From Microcebus murinus (taxonomy: Eukaryota; Chordata; Mammalia; Primates; Cheirogaleidae), in the NCBI RefSeq assembly GCF_040939455.1, contig NC_134116.1, positions 74,789,900 to 74,853,899 on the forward strand: 64,000 nucleotides of DNA, written 5' to 3'. The notes under the pieces are model-generated. The model searched no databases, was not told where the DNA came from, and worked only from the letters and a program-made list of their open reading frames with translations. The stretch's first letter is position 1. The number at the start of each line of letters is the position of its first letter. A program made the position numbers and the translations under genes. Positions 14,148 through 24,372 of this stretch are shown here, piece after piece.

Positions 14148-14624
14148 AAATTTTAATAACCCTAACAATGAACACTTAGGGACACACACTGGGAGCCAGG
14201 CACAGAATGTTCAGCAGTTTACCTGGAAAACTCGAGAAGTTTCCCTTGTTCAATCTGTGTGCAACTGCCCATTTTTCAGACAAAGCTCAGAAAGACTAAG
14301 CAATTTGCCCACGGTCACCTCTTTGGCCAGTGGCAGATCTAGGGTTCAAACCTGGTCTGACTCTAGACTCTGAGGCCTGAACCGCTGTGTCCTGCCTCTA
14401 GGTGGCCACGCCGTTTCCGCACCTGGCCCAGGACGGGGACCCCACAGAACAGGCCCAAGCGCTCTCCGTGCTGCTCTAAGGCTGGGCGGTGACTCTGGGG
14501 TGGGGCCTGTCCGGGCAGAGCTGCTGTCCCTGGAGGTGCCAACCTGCACGGCCAGGAGGAACAGCCACAGCGGAAGGTGAGTCCGGGACTGGCAGAGCCA
14601 GGCCAAGCCTTGCTATGTTTCCCT
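14148..14624 (-). repeat. Inverted-repeat arm 1 (inserted copy)
   Basis: Arm 1 is the near-exact reverse complement of 15355-15829. By eye there are only about eight differences across roughly 475 bp, several of them at CpG-type sites. The arm interrupts the MaLR LTR, so it is the derived copy. The junctions show short shared sequence: 'aaattt' on the left and 'tttccct' on the right. A 13-bp tandem duplication (gcatctcaaattt at 14128-14140 and 14141-14153) marks the left junction. Confidence 0.93.
14160..14390 (-). repeat. MIR SINE inside arm 1
   Basis: The antisense MIR core 'catttttcagacaaagctca' lies near 14270, and 'tagggttcaaacctggtctg' near 14340 marks the MIR 5' part. It was copied together with the arm and is present in the opposite orientation in arm 2. 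Confidence 0.8.
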
Positions 14625-14807
14625 CCTGTCTCCCATCCGGACACCTGTCCTTGGATTTGGGGCCCACCGTAAATCTGGGATGATTCCATCTCAAGTTCCT
14701 TACCTTAATTATATCTGCAAAGGCATTTTTTCCAAATAAGGTCACAGTCACAGGCCAGGGCTAGGGCTTGGCTCTGTGTTTTGGGGGCCACATTTCAACC
14801 CGCTGCA

Positions 14808-15354
14808 CCACCCCCATTGGGTCCCAGGCCTGCCACGCTGGGCCGAACTCCAGAGGCGAAGCTTCCACAGGACTGTCTGGGGTGGTGCCTTCACCAAGGT
14901 TACCCTTGTGGTTGCATCTTGCTCTTGTTTTAAGCCGATTTTTGCTGAGCACTTCAGTTCTCTCACTGCATTTGGAAAAGCGCCTGTAAGGGTGTGCCGC
15001 CTGGCCCAGGGCCTTGAGGAGCACTCCACCGGGCAGACGGTGCCAATTTTAGGAAAAGTGTGGGAAATTTCCCCCTCTGCAGTCAATATCTCTCAACTAC
15101 CTTGAAAGAAGCCTCTAGAGAAGGTTGGATGTTCTTGGGTGTGGAGTCGAAAAGAAGCCAGGCTGAACTCGTTCATAAAAAATGCAATTTCCTCATCTTT
15201 CTAAAATTTATTTTTATTTTGTTAAAACTAGTCAAGCGCAGTAGTGAGAAGGGGGAAAATAGTAGAACAAGGAGTTCAGTCTGTGACTGACTGAGCAATC
15301 CAGTGAGATAACTCAGTACCTGCAGACCAGCCAATTTCCTGGCCTTTTTCCTCA
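14808..15354. other. Loop between inverted-repeat arms
   Basis: This is unassigned unique sequence, part of the 730-bp spacer separating the arms (14625-15354). No gene or repeat is recognised beyond the LTR remainder at its left end. Short open frames at 14748-15105 have no identifiable domain. Confidence 0.5.
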
Positions 15355-15829
15355 AGGGAAACATAGCAAGGCTTGGCCTGGCTCTGCCAGTCCCAGACTC
15401 ACCTTCCGCTGTGGCTGTTCCTCCTGGCCGTGCAGGTTGGCACCTCCAGGGACAGCAGCTCTGCCCGGACAGGCCCCACCCCAGAGTCCCCGCCCAGCCT
15501 TAGAGCAGCGCGGAAAGCGCTTGGGCCTGTTCTGTGGGGTCCCGTCCTGGGCCAGGTGCGGAAAGGGCGTGGCCACCTAGAGGCAGGACACAGCGGTTCA
15601 GGCCTCAGAGTCTAGAGTCAGACCAGGTTTGAACCCTAGATCTGCCACTGGCCAAAGAGGTGACCGTGGGCAAATTGCTTAGTCTTTCTGAGCTTTGTCT
15701 GAAAAATGGGCAGTTGCACACAGATTGAACAAGGGAAACTTCTCGAGTTTTCCAGGTAAACTGCTGAACATTCTGTGCCTGGCTCCCAGTGTGTTTCCCT
15801 AAGTGTTCATTGTTAGGGTTATTAAATTT
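15355..15829 (+). repeat. Inverted-repeat arm 2 (source copy)
   Basis: Arm 2 begins 'agggaaacatagcaagg' and ends 'gggttattaaattt'. It is the reverse complement of arm 1 and contains a complete sense-oriented MIR (about 15595-15829) that ends naturally at the arm boundary. No older repeat is interrupted here, which supports this locus as the donor. Confidence 0.92.
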
Positions 15830-17485
15830 ATTAAGAGGGAGGAGATTGGCCTATCGCACCCTTTGATCTGACCCCCCCACACACACCCCCGCACACACAG
15901 CCTGGGGCCAGTGGGCTGGGACAAGAACTGGGAACACACTGCCCCCACCCCAGAACTCCACTTCCTGGCCCCGCCTTCTCATTACAAATAGGTCTATCAA
16001 CCACTCAGAGACACTGACGCCTTCTCTCCATAATCTGATTTATTATGCAACGTACAAGGTGAGTTTTCTAGATCTAAGGAGCCGGGAGGAAAGAAGTTTT
16101 GCAAAACGTCCTGCCATTGTCTCCTTAATGATGGTCCTAGATGTCTGGAAGAGTTGCCACCTACCTATTGACTTCTCAAGCTGCGGCTCTCTCGTTGTGT
16201 CCTCTAACCAGGGACACAATTCATCCCAACACAAGAGCCCGTGTGGCCTCCAGAACATTTGACGGGAGGCCTGGCCGATAGAGTTCAACCTGAGGGGCCG
16301 TGGAAAAGAAAACCAAATCCCTTTGCAAGTGGTGTCCTGACTACCTCAGTGCTACGGGGCCACGCGGATCCTCACTCCACCAGAGGAAAGCGATTAGGAT
16401 GGAACCGACCTCTTGTCACTGCCCGCACAGTCCTGAACGAACGACCTTGACCCATTGACCCTTCGTGTACTACTCCCCTCTCCCTGTTATATCGCTTTTC
16501 TTTCTTTCCTTCAATGCCGAGTTGTTCCCACCCCAGGGCCTTTGAACATGTTCTGCCCCCCATCAGATACATGAGGTCCTTCCTCAGACCTTGGCCAGGC
16601 TGGCTCCATTTCGTCACTCACGTCCCCCCACACACGTCACCTCCTAAGAGGTTGTGCAGTCTTAATAAATAGTTTAGCCATTTCATTCGCTAGTCCGGTT
16701 GGCGAGTACTATCTGGGAACTGAAGAAGAGTGGGAAGAGCATTCCAGGGAGGGAACCAGCAGACACGAATGAGACTTGGTAAGCACTGACGGTTCATAGA
16801 GGGGGTAGCAAACAGGCCTTGGCCGCTACTGTCCTAGCGGCATCAAGTCCAGCCGGGGCGGACAGGGTGACATGGACGGCGGTGAGGAACGCACCAGGAG
16901 GGTTTGGTGGAGCTCTGGAAGCCCGGGAGAGGCCAGGGAACAGCCACGAAGGAGCGGAGGCCCTGGGGTCATTGCTTCGTGCCAGAGCACAAGCCCAGGA
17001 GCAGGAAGTGAGTCACCCCAGCCTCCCAGAGGCAGTGGGGCAGGACGAACCCCAGAAGTGAAAGCCCGCAGTAAAGCTACAAGCCCTGACTTTCCCCGAG
17101 AGGGAGGCGCTATTCAATGGCTGTGCGGAGCGAGGCTGGGCGAGTCCATCAGAAAGGATGGGAGGATGGGAGGTCTTACTCACGCTGCTGATCTGTGGCC
17201 CGACTGACAGAGAGCGTGTGTCCACCCGCCAGCAGCCGGGGGCCCTGGGTTCCTGGCTGTGCCTTCGGCTGCAGCTCAGCAAGGCCTTTCTTGGGTTTCC
17301 TGTCTTACGGGATTAGGCTGAGTTGTTCACTCCCTTACTTGTCTCTCAAGGAAACCGCACGGATTATCTCGCAAATCGTTCTAAAGCTCTTTGGAGACCC
17401 TCTGTAGTTGAACTTGCATTCTTAGCCTCCAGAGACATCAGGTGAACCTTGTACCCAGGATCTTAGTGCTGTTCATTAATTCACT
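15830..17485. other. Unassigned sequence with decayed L2 fragments
   Basis: Around 16510-16660 the order 'ccagggcctttgaacatgtt', 'acgtcacctcctaagagg' resembles the sense L2 3' region. Around 16735-16790 'gaagagcattccagggagg' resembles antisense L2. A C/CA-rich tract lies near 15870-15900. No exon is supported; overlapping frames at 16819-17207 are low-complexity. Confidence 0.4.
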
Positions 17486-17489
17486 TATT

Positions 17490-18300
17490 AGGTTGTTAAT
17501 ATTTTTATTATTGAGTTACAGAGCTCTTGACATGTTCTAAATACAGACCCTTTGTCATAGATAGACATATATGTATATATCTCCAATCTATGGCTCACCT
17601 GTCAATTTTCTTAACAGTGGGTTTTGTCTGGTTGTTTATTTGTTTGTTTGGGGCATGTAAATGTAACCAAAATGGTTTTTTTTTGATGAGCAGAACATTT
17701 AATTTTGTGAAGTCCAACTTATCAATGTTTTCTTTTATCGGTAGTGTTCTTTGTGTCTTATCTAAGTAATTTTTTCCTACTCTAAGCTTACAAAGATATT
17801 CTCCTATGAGTGCCTGTAGAAGCTTTATGTTTTAGTTTTTACATTTAGGTCTACAGTTCATCCAGAAGTGGATGGGCATGGTGTGAGACAGCAATCCAGA
17901 TTCATTATTGTCCATGTGGACATCCAGTTGTCCTAGCACTATTTGTTGAGAAGATTTCCTTTCCCTCATTGAATTGCTTTGGCAGCTGCATGAAATATAA
18001 ATTGGTCAAATCATTATGGGTGTGTTTCTGGACTTTCTATTCCATTGCATTGGTCATTGATCTGGAGGGATATCTTTATGCCAATACCATACATTTAAAA
18101 GTTAGGTACATAGTTTGAGTCCAGTTATATAAAAAAAATCTATATATGCATACCAAGGAAGTTCACCATTGTGTTAATGTTATTTGTCTCTGGGTTGTGG
18201 GATTAGGAGGTGTAACTTTTATTTTTTCTCTTTCTACTTTTATGGTATCAATGTTTTCTATAGAGAGCACTATTAATTTTACAAAAAGAAAAATAATTTG
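17490..18300 (-). repeat. Old L1 ORF2/3' region, antisense
   Basis: The sequence 'taatatttttattattgagt' followed by 'acagaccctttgtcat', 'gtgaagtccaacttatcaat' and 'gtggacatccagttgtccta' is the reverse complement of L1 ORF2. The block at 18130-18300, with 'gtctctgggttgtggg' and 'ttttctctttctactttta', resembles an old L1 3' end. All frames are broken. Confidence 0.8.
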
Positions 18301-18822
18301 TAAACACTCATTGTGCGAAATTCAACATCCATTGGGTTGTTTCACTCGTTTATGTCAACAAATATGAGGACTAGCTACCTTGGAAATGATCTAGTGAACA
18401 GGTAAATACTAGACCCCTCATCTCAGGCTTAAACAGAAGAATCCAAAGTCAACATTGGCAAAAAGAGCTGAGCATCACACCTACTTTGGTTGTACTTTTT
18501 CCCCATCAAGGTAACTGTGGGCAACCGTGCACCGAAGTGGGTAGCCCAGCAAATATTTATGGTCCTCCGACAGTATGCCCAGTGCTGCGGTAGGCACTTG
18601 AAGGAAATAGGCCTTGATGTTTATGTTAATATTTATCACAGGAAGGGGTCTGATGCTGTGATGTTCATGATGCTCTATGCCTTCAGCTTTGCAGACTCAA
18701 CCATGGTTGAGTCCACTTTCCCTAAAGCTGATTTTACACTGTAGATAACTATCCACCCATCCATCCAGCAAAGCCATGTAGGGTGGTAGTGGGTAAACCA
18801 CATTTACACAGACCCTTAGCTG
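18301..18822. other. Unassigned sequence
   Basis: No repeat family or exon is recognised. The interval 18530-18630 ('cccagcaaatatttatgg', 'cagtatgcccagtgctgcgg') weakly resembles the ancient 'tattgagcacctactatgtgcc' repeat class. Confidence 0.35.
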
Positions 18823-18828
18823 AAACCC

Positions 18829-19250
18829 TGTTGGGAGTCGACTACCTCTAACCACCCTACCCAACAGAGAGACAGAGACACCGAGGATACAAACACACAA
18901 GAGGAGTTTATTTTATGGCTAGCCAGGGTCCAAGCCTTGAGCACCAACGCAGTGGCCACTCTGGTAGGCAAGGACCCCGACCGGGGTTGCAGCGTGCCTT
19001 TTATCCCTATGGTGCATACGCTATGCAGTGGCTGATCACGTGTGGATCATGCATTGACCTTTAACATGATTGGTTGGCTGGTAGCCCCACTATACAGGGG
19101 TTCGAACAATGCAAAGTTGGCGCAAACAAGCAAGCAAGCAACGGTTTCCATGGCACAAGCAAGCAAGCAACAGTTTCCAGAAGCTGGATGTTGCTTCCGG
19201 CTTCCCTGGGGGTGTGGGGCCTTGCAGGTGTGCAATGACTCGACCCCTCA
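18829..19250 (-). mobile_element. Solo LTR of an endogenous retrovirus (class II-like)
   Basis: The element is 422 bp. Read on the minus strand it starts TGAGGGG and ends CCCAACA, with imperfect inverted termini. A TATA-like 'ggataaaagg' occupies 18998-19007 and an AATAAA polyA signal lies at 18907-18912, followed by a GT/T-rich downstream region. A 6-bp target duplication with one mismatch (aaaccc at 18823-18828, caaccc at 19251-19256) fits class II/ERVK-type integration. Two 24-bp direct repeats lie in U3 at 19126-19149 and 19155-19178. There is no gag/pol/env; this is a recombination product. The family name is not known to me. Confidence 0.8.
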
Positions 19251-19256
19251 CAACCC

Positions 19257-19462
19257 TAGTCAGAACCACGTGGTCCAACTGGCCAGGTCCAGCCTGTGAG
19301 CTTCCAAATGGAATCGGTTCTGCCTGGCACAGCAGCCACTTCTTAATTTTCTACTTTCTTAGCAAGAAACGAGATTCCACCTTACTTCTAAAATAAATAA
19401 ATATAAAATAAATAAAATAAATCCAGTCAGTGAAAGATCTGCCTTTAGTTTAAAATTTTAAG
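19257..19462. other. Unassigned, AT-rich (AAAT)n tract at 19388-19422
   Basis: This is a short stretch between the LTR and an L1 tail. It contains an A/T-rich run of TAAA-type units and no other feature. Confidence 0.5.
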
Positions 19463-19464
19463 GA

Positions 19465-19915
19465 AGTTTTTTTTTATTTTGGAATAATTTTAGTTTTACC
19501 AAAAAGTTGCAAATACAGTGTATGGAGTTCCCATGTACTTCCCGTGCAGTTTCCACTAATGTTAACGTCCTTCATTACCACTCTACCTTTGCCAAAGGTA
19601 AGAAATTAACATTGGTGCAGTACCATCAACAACACTCCAGGCATTATTTGTATTTCACCAGTTTTTCCACTAATGTCCTTTTTCCGTTCCAGGATTCCAT
19701 CCAGAACCCCCCCATTACACTTAATCATCACGGCCCCTTAGTCTCCGTCCATCACGACCTTGACGGTTTTGGCGCGTGTTAGCTGGGCATTTTGCAGGAT
19801 CTCTCTCAGTTTGGGTTTGCCTGATGTTTTCTCAGGATTAGATGAAGATTATGGGTTTTGAGGATGAATACCCAAAGGTACATGCGAGTGGGACTTTTTT
19901 TAAGGATTCCTGAAT
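19465..19915 (-). repeat. L1M-type 3' UTR, antisense
   Basis: The sequence 'ggaataattttagttttacc', 'aaaaagttgcaaatacagtg', 'ttccactaatgttaacgtcc', 'caccagtttttccactaatg' and 'gtttgcctgatgttttctca' is the reverse-complement order of an L1M 3' UTR. It contains no coding sequence. Confidence 0.88.
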
Positions 19916-20712
19916 GCCTGTAATGCTCATATGCTAACATGATGAGGTGCATCATGAATTCTCAAGAGGGAAAGTATTTTTTATGGAATAAATTTCAAGG
20001 AAAAGATACCAAAGCAAATTTATCTCATGTGTGCTTTGTTTTCTTACATGTTTTCACCCTGATTACATTTTCTAATTAGATACCTGGGTTTGTCCTCAAC
20101 ATTTTAAATCTGGCTCAGCAGGAAAGCGTCTTGGACCTTCTTTGTTTCAAGGTCTCATTGTCCCTTCAGCAGCACTTACGAGCCCTCCAGTATGAGCGGC
20201 TGGAGCCACCAACATGACTAATCCAGTCCCTACTCGGCAGCTCCCCTTTAGTTGAAGAGACCGAGCCTTGCAAACAGATATCAACCAATTTGGTTTCACC
20301 GTTGCCAGGTCCCTTTTGGTGGATAACAATGGCTTCCCGTACTGGGGTACCCCACAGATACCTCCCGCCCAACCACCTCCCCACCTGGTGGTGTGTTAAA
20401 ATGAGAGCGAGTCTTAGGCCGCATTCCACAGCAAGAACCTGCTTCTAGCAGCAGGCAGGTAAAAAACCAGTCACTCAACCTGTTCAGTGATTGTGGCGAA
20501 GTCCTCACTCTCTGTTCTTTCAGGCCTCCCAATGAAGTTTCACTAGAGGCAAATTTGACTGCATCCTGAGAACAGATCAACTAAATCAAATCAGGTGGCA
20601 GAAGCCTCCAGGAAGTGGAAGACCCATGGCCGAGCAGGGTTTAGATCCTGGGCACTCTCTATTCTGCCCATTGCCAATGAAAGGGCAGAGATTCTGTGTA
20701 AGTCTTTCTGGC
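19916..20712. other. Unassigned intergenic sequence
   Basis: No repeat family or exon is recognised. Short minus-strand frames at 20147-20580 have no identifiable domain. Confidence 0.4.
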
Positions 20713-20726
20713 CCACCATGTATCTT

Positions 20727-21011
20727 TTTTTTTTTTTTGTCCATATTTTTTCTTTTTATTATTTCGACATATTATGGGGGTACAGATTTTAAGGTTTCAA
20801 TAAATGCCCATTTCCTCCCCTCCCCCCACAAGTCTGAGTCTCCATCATGACCATCCCCCAGATGGTGCACATCTCACTCATTATGTATGTATATACCCAC
20901 CCCCCTCCCCCCTCCCACCTCCCACCTGCCCAATACCCTATTACTGTAGTACCTATGTGACCACTTAGGTGCTGTTCAGTTAATACCAATTTGCTGGTGA
21001 GTATATGTGGT
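20727..21011 (-). mobile_element. Lemur-type L1 3' end (5'-truncated), antisense
   Basis: The insertion begins with a poly-T stretch at 20725. It continues with the strepsirrhine L1 3' UTR complement: 'attatgggggtacagatttt', 'gcacatctcactcattatgt', a CCCCTCCC-rich block and 'taataccaatttgctggtga'. A perfect 14-bp target duplication (ccaccatgtatctt) occurs at 20713-20726 and 21012-21025. It includes only the 3' UTR and is not capable of movement. Confidence 0.95.
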
Positions 21012-21025
21012 CCACCATGTATCTT

Positions 21026-21498
21026 GAACTTCACTCATTCGATAAGTGAAAAATTACCTCCCACATTGCTTGCCCAAAGAGCAAGTCCTCTGGTGCAGAT
21101 TTAAATAAGAATATTTGAAGTTGCTGCAGCCCCATCTGCACCGTGGACCCCTAGGTCCTAAGCTAGGGCTTCCCAGCTGTTCACTAACCACCTTTGATTG
21201 TGGGTTCCTGGTTAAGATACTCCAAATACTAACTAAAAGCTCCAGGTGGTGGATAAAAATTAATTCACACACACACATTGTGCCGTTAGAGAAAACATAA
21301 CCCAGAAATTGACATAATGATACTACAGTGACAGGAGCAAATGTCTGTATAAGCACTCTGAGAACCCCAATGTGGAGCCGGATGAGAAACCAGGGGAAGC
21401 TCGCAGTGGTGGTGTTAGGGAAGTTTCCGGAAGAGGCAATCTTAAGCAGATCTCCAAAGGGTGAACAGAGAGTCGTCAGAGGCCAAGGGGAGAAGGGG
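21026..21498. other. Unassigned sequence
   Basis: No gene or family is recognised, apart from a short CA tract near 21266-21280. A 244-codon minus-strand frame (21054-21788) runs across this and the adjacent L2/L1-adjacent sequence without any domain. Confidence 0.4.
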
Positions 21499-21499
21499 A

Positions 21500-21812
21500 T
21501 TGCAGGCGCAGGGAGCCACTGAGAAAATGCAGAGGGCAGGAGAGAGCTGGTTAGGGACCTGGCAGGAGTGGGATCTGAGAGGGGGTATTGGGGAGTGCAA
21601 TGCTTGGAGGCCACCCCAGACTGAGGAATTTTGACTTGGCCTTGTGGGTAATAGTCATGAGAAGATTTTAAGCAGTGTTTAAAGTGCATGATCAGACTGA
21701 TGTTTTTGAGCGTCATCTCTGGCAGACACGTGGGGGGAAGGAGGGAGAAGGGGCTGGCGTCACAGTCACCAGTGAGAACTCCTTGCAATAATTCTGGCAG
21801 GAGACGCAGACC
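21500..21812 (-). repeat. L2 LINE fragment, antisense
   Basis: The sequence 'ttgacttggccttgtgggta', 'gaagattttaagcagtgttt', 'gcatgatcagactgatgttt' and 'ccttgcaataattctggcag' matches the antisense L2 order (…tgtgggcaatgggga…ttttaagcag…atgatcaga…gcaatagtccagg). Confidence 0.65.
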
Positions 21813-21831
21813 TCACAGCGAGAGAGTGTAG

Positions 21832-22160
21832 TAAAGGGACCTTCTGGAGCATTCCCTCTGCGCCAGGCTGTCTTCCGAACACGTCTGTTACATCCTTTCA
21901 CCCTGACACCCTCGCCAGTAAGCACTGTTGTTATCTCTGTTTCAGACCCAAAGAGTGAGGTCCAGATCAGGTTGCCAGAGAAAATCCAGATGCCCAATTA
22001 TATTTGAATTTCAGGTAAACAGGGAATACTTTCTCAGTATCTATGTCCCATGTAATATTTTAGTTGTTAGATCTGGAACCCCAGTGCCCAGAAAGGTAAA
22101 GTAGGTTGCGTAAGATGTCACAGCTGCCAGGCAAGCAGCAACGGAGCTGGACTCGGGCGG
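21832..22160 (-). repeat. MIR SINE, antisense, split by a ~95-bp insertion
   Basis: The left part (to about 21970) shows 'gttatctctgtttcagaccc'. The right part (from about 22068) shows 'cccagaaaggtaaagtagg' and 'agatgtcacagctgccagg', continuing the same antisense MIR. Between them lies a different old repeat. Confidence 0.6.
21971..22068. repeat. Unnamed old repeat inserted in MIR
   Basis: The sequence 'aaaatccagatgcccaatta', 'tatttgaatttcaggtaaac' and 'tatctatgtcccatgtaata' corresponds to a common mammalian interspersed repeat motif (…cccaattaaatttgaatttcagataaac…gtcccatgcaatattt). I cannot name the family. Confidence 0.5.
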
Positions 22161-22935
22161 GCAGCAGGTGAGAGCCCGCGCCCGGCCCCGCCCCTGCCTG
22201 GGCTTTGCCCCTCTCGTGGGCAGAGCTGGGTGGGCTCCCAGCCACTGCAGAGGGCCCACTGGACAAGGGACCCTGGCCAGGCCATTACAGCTCACCTTGG
22301 GGCAGCTTCATTTACCCTCTCAATCCGCCAGCTCTTGGAGGGCTTTTTTTTTTTTTTAACCATACTTAGGTCTGCAACCCTCCTACAAACCATCTTAAAG
22401 CTTACAGCAAAATCCTGTCCTGTGACTAAGTAGCTAAATCCCCTGAAACTCCAAAGGTTTCTCTGCCTTAGGGTTCAGAACATTTTTAAGGGTTTCCAGT
22501 TGCCCCCACCCACAACTAAGCACTGCAATTAGGCACTTACTCAGAAAATATGCTTTTATTGCTTTACCTACCTGTTGCTACTAGCCTGGGATATAAAATA
22601 GAATTTAAACCGAACCGTTTTAAGAGATTTAATAAGGTTTCACCTGAGGTACAAAATACAATTGCGCTGTCAACCTTGGAATGTTTGAAACGTCCAGCAA
22701 ATGAATGCTAGGTGGTGGCAACACAGTGAGACGCGGGCAGGACTGCTACTGTTTGGAGTTCCTACCCCTTAAGGGTTCATGAAATACAGGCTTTGGAATC
22801 ATCTTGCCAAGGTACACACACACACGTCCATACTCATTTAAGTAATGCTTTCTATCACACTGAACTTCTAAATAATTTGGGCAGGTGAAATTTGGCATCT
22901 ATAAAATAGTCATCCCACCCACAGACATGAAATCG
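22161..22935. other. Unassigned; T-run at 22346-22358
   Basis: GC-rich DNA at 22165-22300 is followed by AT-richer sequence. No exon or repeat family is recognised. A CA-rich hexamer run lies near 22813-22824. Confidence 0.4.
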
Positions 22936-22939
22936 TTTT

Positions 22940-23790
22940 TCATTTACTAGGTCCTGTTATGTCTTCCTCTAAAGTTTTATAATTTTCTATGTAAACATCT
23001 TAGGCATCTTTAGATTTTTGTTTTCCTTAGGCACCTTATATTTTCTATTGCTATTGTAAATGATTTGTTTTAAATTACACTTTCTAGTTTTTTTTTAATT
23101 TTAGCGTATTATGGGGGTACAAGTGTTAAGGTTACATATATTGCCCATGCCCCCCTCCCCCCTAGAGTCAGAGCCTCAAGCGTGACCATCTGTCAAGCAT
23201 TGCACATCTCACTCGTTGTGTTTGTATATACCTATCCCCTCCTCCCCCCTCCTACCCGCCCGACACCCGATAAATGTTACTCCTATATGTCCACTGAGGT
23301 GTTGATCCGTTAATACCAATTTTCTGGTGAGTATATGTGGTGCTTATTTTTCCATTCTTGAGATACTTCACTTAGTAGAATGGGTTCCAGCTGTATCCAG
23401 TAATATACAAGAGGTGCTATATCACCATTGTTTCTTAAAGCTGAGTAGTATTCCATGGTATACATATACCACATTTTATTAATCCGCTCACGAATTGATG
23501 GGCACTTGGGTTGTTTCCACAGCTTTGCAATTGTGAGTTGTGCTGCTGTAAACATTCGAGTGCAGGTGACTTTTCATAAAGTAACTTTTGATCTTTTGGG
23601 TAGATGCCCAGTAGTGGAATTGCTGGATCAGATGGTAGATCCACTTGTATCGCTTTGAGGTATCTCCACACTGCTTTCCACAGTTCAGGAACTACAAAAC
23701 ACTTTCTAGTTTTGTTTTGTTTTTCAGATGATTTGTGCCTTCAGAACAAGCATACTTATAAATACAAATTGATCATTCAACATACAAATC
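22940..23790 (-). repeat. Old L1 ORF2 fragment, antisense, interrupted by a young L1
   Basis: The sequence 'gttttataattttctatgta', 'ttttctattgctattgtaaa' (22972-23060), resuming as 'gttttgtttttcagatgatt' after 23707, is consistent with antisense ORF2 (…cctaggtattttatt..gctattgtaaatggg…). The interruption is the lemur-type L1 at 23092-23698. Confidence 0.6.
23092..23698 (-). mobile_element. Lemur-type L1 3' end with ORF2 C-terminus, antisense
   Basis: The strepsirrhine L1 3' UTR complement (23095-23330) is followed by reverse-strand ORF2 C-terminal coding at about 23310-23690. Recognisable peptides include 'LPSDPAIPLLGIYPKDQKLL', 'TIAKLWKQPKCPS' and 'MWYMYTMEYYSAL', split between two frames by a frameshift. 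A 15-bp target duplication (acactttctagtttt) occurs at 23077-23091 and 23699-23713. The element is 607 bp, 5'-truncated and inert. Confidence 0.96.
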
Positions 23791-24366
23791 TGAGCATATC
23801 ATGACCAGATCCTATTGTTGATTCACCTGCGTTCAACAACAGGCACAACCAATCCTGAACCAACTCATTTGCCTGCCTGTGCCTCTTACAAATCACTCAT
23901 CTCCTAGTTTCACGTGCGGCTGATTACCCCTTCTAAACTGGAGCGGTTCCTTCTTTTACTTCTAGAAAAATCAATATTGTTTGCTTTGTGTTGTGGGTTC
24001 TAGATACAGCCAAGTGCCATTCTGTGGGAGCAGTGGTGATTCAGTTAACCTCTTGGAGCAGCCGCAACTCCGTAAAGAAACCATGCAGCTGGTGCCTCCG
24101 TTTTTCAGATGAGCTCACGTGTTTACTGCACTTTCTACTTAACTGCCCTGAATCCATACACTCATGTCACTAAAACAGTTTTCAAGAGGACTTTTGTTCC
24201 CCCCCTAAGTCTTTCATACTCATTTTAATTTTCCCAGGAATATAAAACCTAAAGGAAGAAAAATGGCAGTTTGTCTTGGTGCTGTGGTCCTCTACCCTAA
24301 AAGAATACCTGTGCCCTATACCTCTCAAAAGGAAAAGGTCCCTCTAGAATATCAAGTCCCCTCTTC
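23791..24366. other. Unassigned sequence
   Basis: There is a possible antisense MIR remnant near 24080-24125 ('cgtttttcagatgagctcac'). Otherwise no feature is recognised. Confidence 0.35.
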
Positions 24367-24372
24367 TCCAAC

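Larger units (their letters stand above)
13896..14807 (-). mobile_element. MaLR (MLT1-like) LTR, antisense, split by an inverted duplication
   Basis: The left part (13896-14147) starts 'tgttagtttcctgggctgc' and includes 'acagaaattcattttctcag' and 'gcagggccatgctccctctg'. The right part (14625-14807) resumes with 'ggacacctgtccttggat', 'tgcaaaggcattttttcc' and 'aataaggtcacagtcacagg', and ends near 'caacccgctgca'. Together they read as one continuous LTR once 14148-14624 is removed. Endogenous ERVL-MaLR solo LTRs like this have no coding capacity. Confidence 0.8.

Noticed and set aside
19090..19110. 'ggttcgaac' resembling a tRNA T-loop/B-box
   Set aside because: It lies inside the solo LTR and no cloverleaf or A-box partner is present.
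21054..21788. 244-codon minus-strand frame
   Set aside because: It overlaps an antisense L2 fragment and unassigned DNA and contains no domain; probably chance.
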